The position numbers and the translations under genes were made by a program. A model generated the notes under the pieces. The model made no database searches. It worked only from the letters and a program-made list of their open reading frames with translations, and was not told the DNA's origin. Below, piece by piece: positions 63,953-64,000 of a DNA stretch of 64,000 bases; the stretch's first letter is position 1, and each line of letters begins with the position of its first letter. Source of the DNA: an uncultured Sulfitobacter sp. (lineage in GTDB: Bacteria > Pseudomonadota > Alphaproteobacteria > Rhodobacterales > Rhodobacteraceae); contig NZ_CANMQS010000002.1 of NCBI RefSeq assembly GCF_947500075.1, positions 903,291-967,290 of the forward strand, written 5' to 3'.

Positions 63953-64000
63953 CTTAAGCTTTCATAGCTCGCTCCTCGAATGTGATAGGGCTTAGGTACC

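Overview
The window is a 64 kb piece of a GC-rich alphaproteobacterial chromosome, most likely from a marine member of the Roseobacter group (Rhodobacteraceae). The evidence is a C4-pathway 5-aminolevulinate synthase very close to Rhodobacter HemA, a DksA with a single zinc-finger cysteine, a large TRAP transporter, several GcvT-type FAD dehydrogenases, an RTX/Hint protein, DUF2927, DUF2852 and DUF6778 proteins, and FNR-type boxes (TTGAT-N4-(A/G)TCAA). Most of the window is ordinary core genome. The last 1.2 kb is more AT-rich and looks like the edge of an accessory island.

Layout. 1-9.1 kb: two paralogous FAD/GcvT dehydrogenases of the dimethylglycine/sarcosine type flank a universal stress protein gene with an FNR box; then a MobA-like nucleotidyltransferase, a 103-bp palindrome and a giant RTX protein with a C-terminal Hint domain. 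9.9-15.6 kb: tRNA-Leu, a DedA-like protein and DsbB, an Lrp-type regulator divergent from arginase and ornithine cyclodeaminase (arginine breakdown), a 158-bp imperfect palindrome, an FAD monooxygenase and DksA. 15.8-21.6 kb: a MoxR ATPase, a DUF2927 lipoprotein, a 57-residue membrane peptide, a CoxE-like VWA protein, a cytochrome P450 and an M48 protease. 21.6-30.3 kb: PIN protein, RNA methyltransferase, lipoprotein, GlnE, YbaK, DUF2852, RDD protein and the N-degron enzyme Bpt. 30.4-37.3 kb: a TRAP operon (dctP-dctQ-dctM) divergent from a NarL-type two-component pair that probably controls it. 37.4-40.0 kb: the ilvB-ilvN operon behind a strong promoter and a leader-peptide attenuator. 40-44.4 kb: an XRE regulator, a Rieske oxygenase and an amidase. 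44.5-50.8 kb: prfB, mrcA and amiC (translation termination and cell wall) plus an aminotransferase. 50.8-55.6 kb: a DsbA-like protein, ispG, a RodZ-like protein with a CtrA-type box, and hemA with an FNR box. 55.7-62.5 kb: an M20 peptidase, a gene-free stretch with four hairpins, an EamA permease, a probable haloacetate dehalogenase, tRNA-Asp, pirin, ChaC, tRNA-Val and a histidine phosphatase. 62.6-64 kb: two tandem 114-bp repeats, each carrying a tRNA 3'-end fragment, followed by two genes of unknown function.

No CRISPR array, intact insertion sequence, integrase or rRNA was seen. The most interesting signals are non-coding: long palindromes, paired operator-like sites, the ilv attenuator, hairpins around start sites, and the repeats at the island edge.
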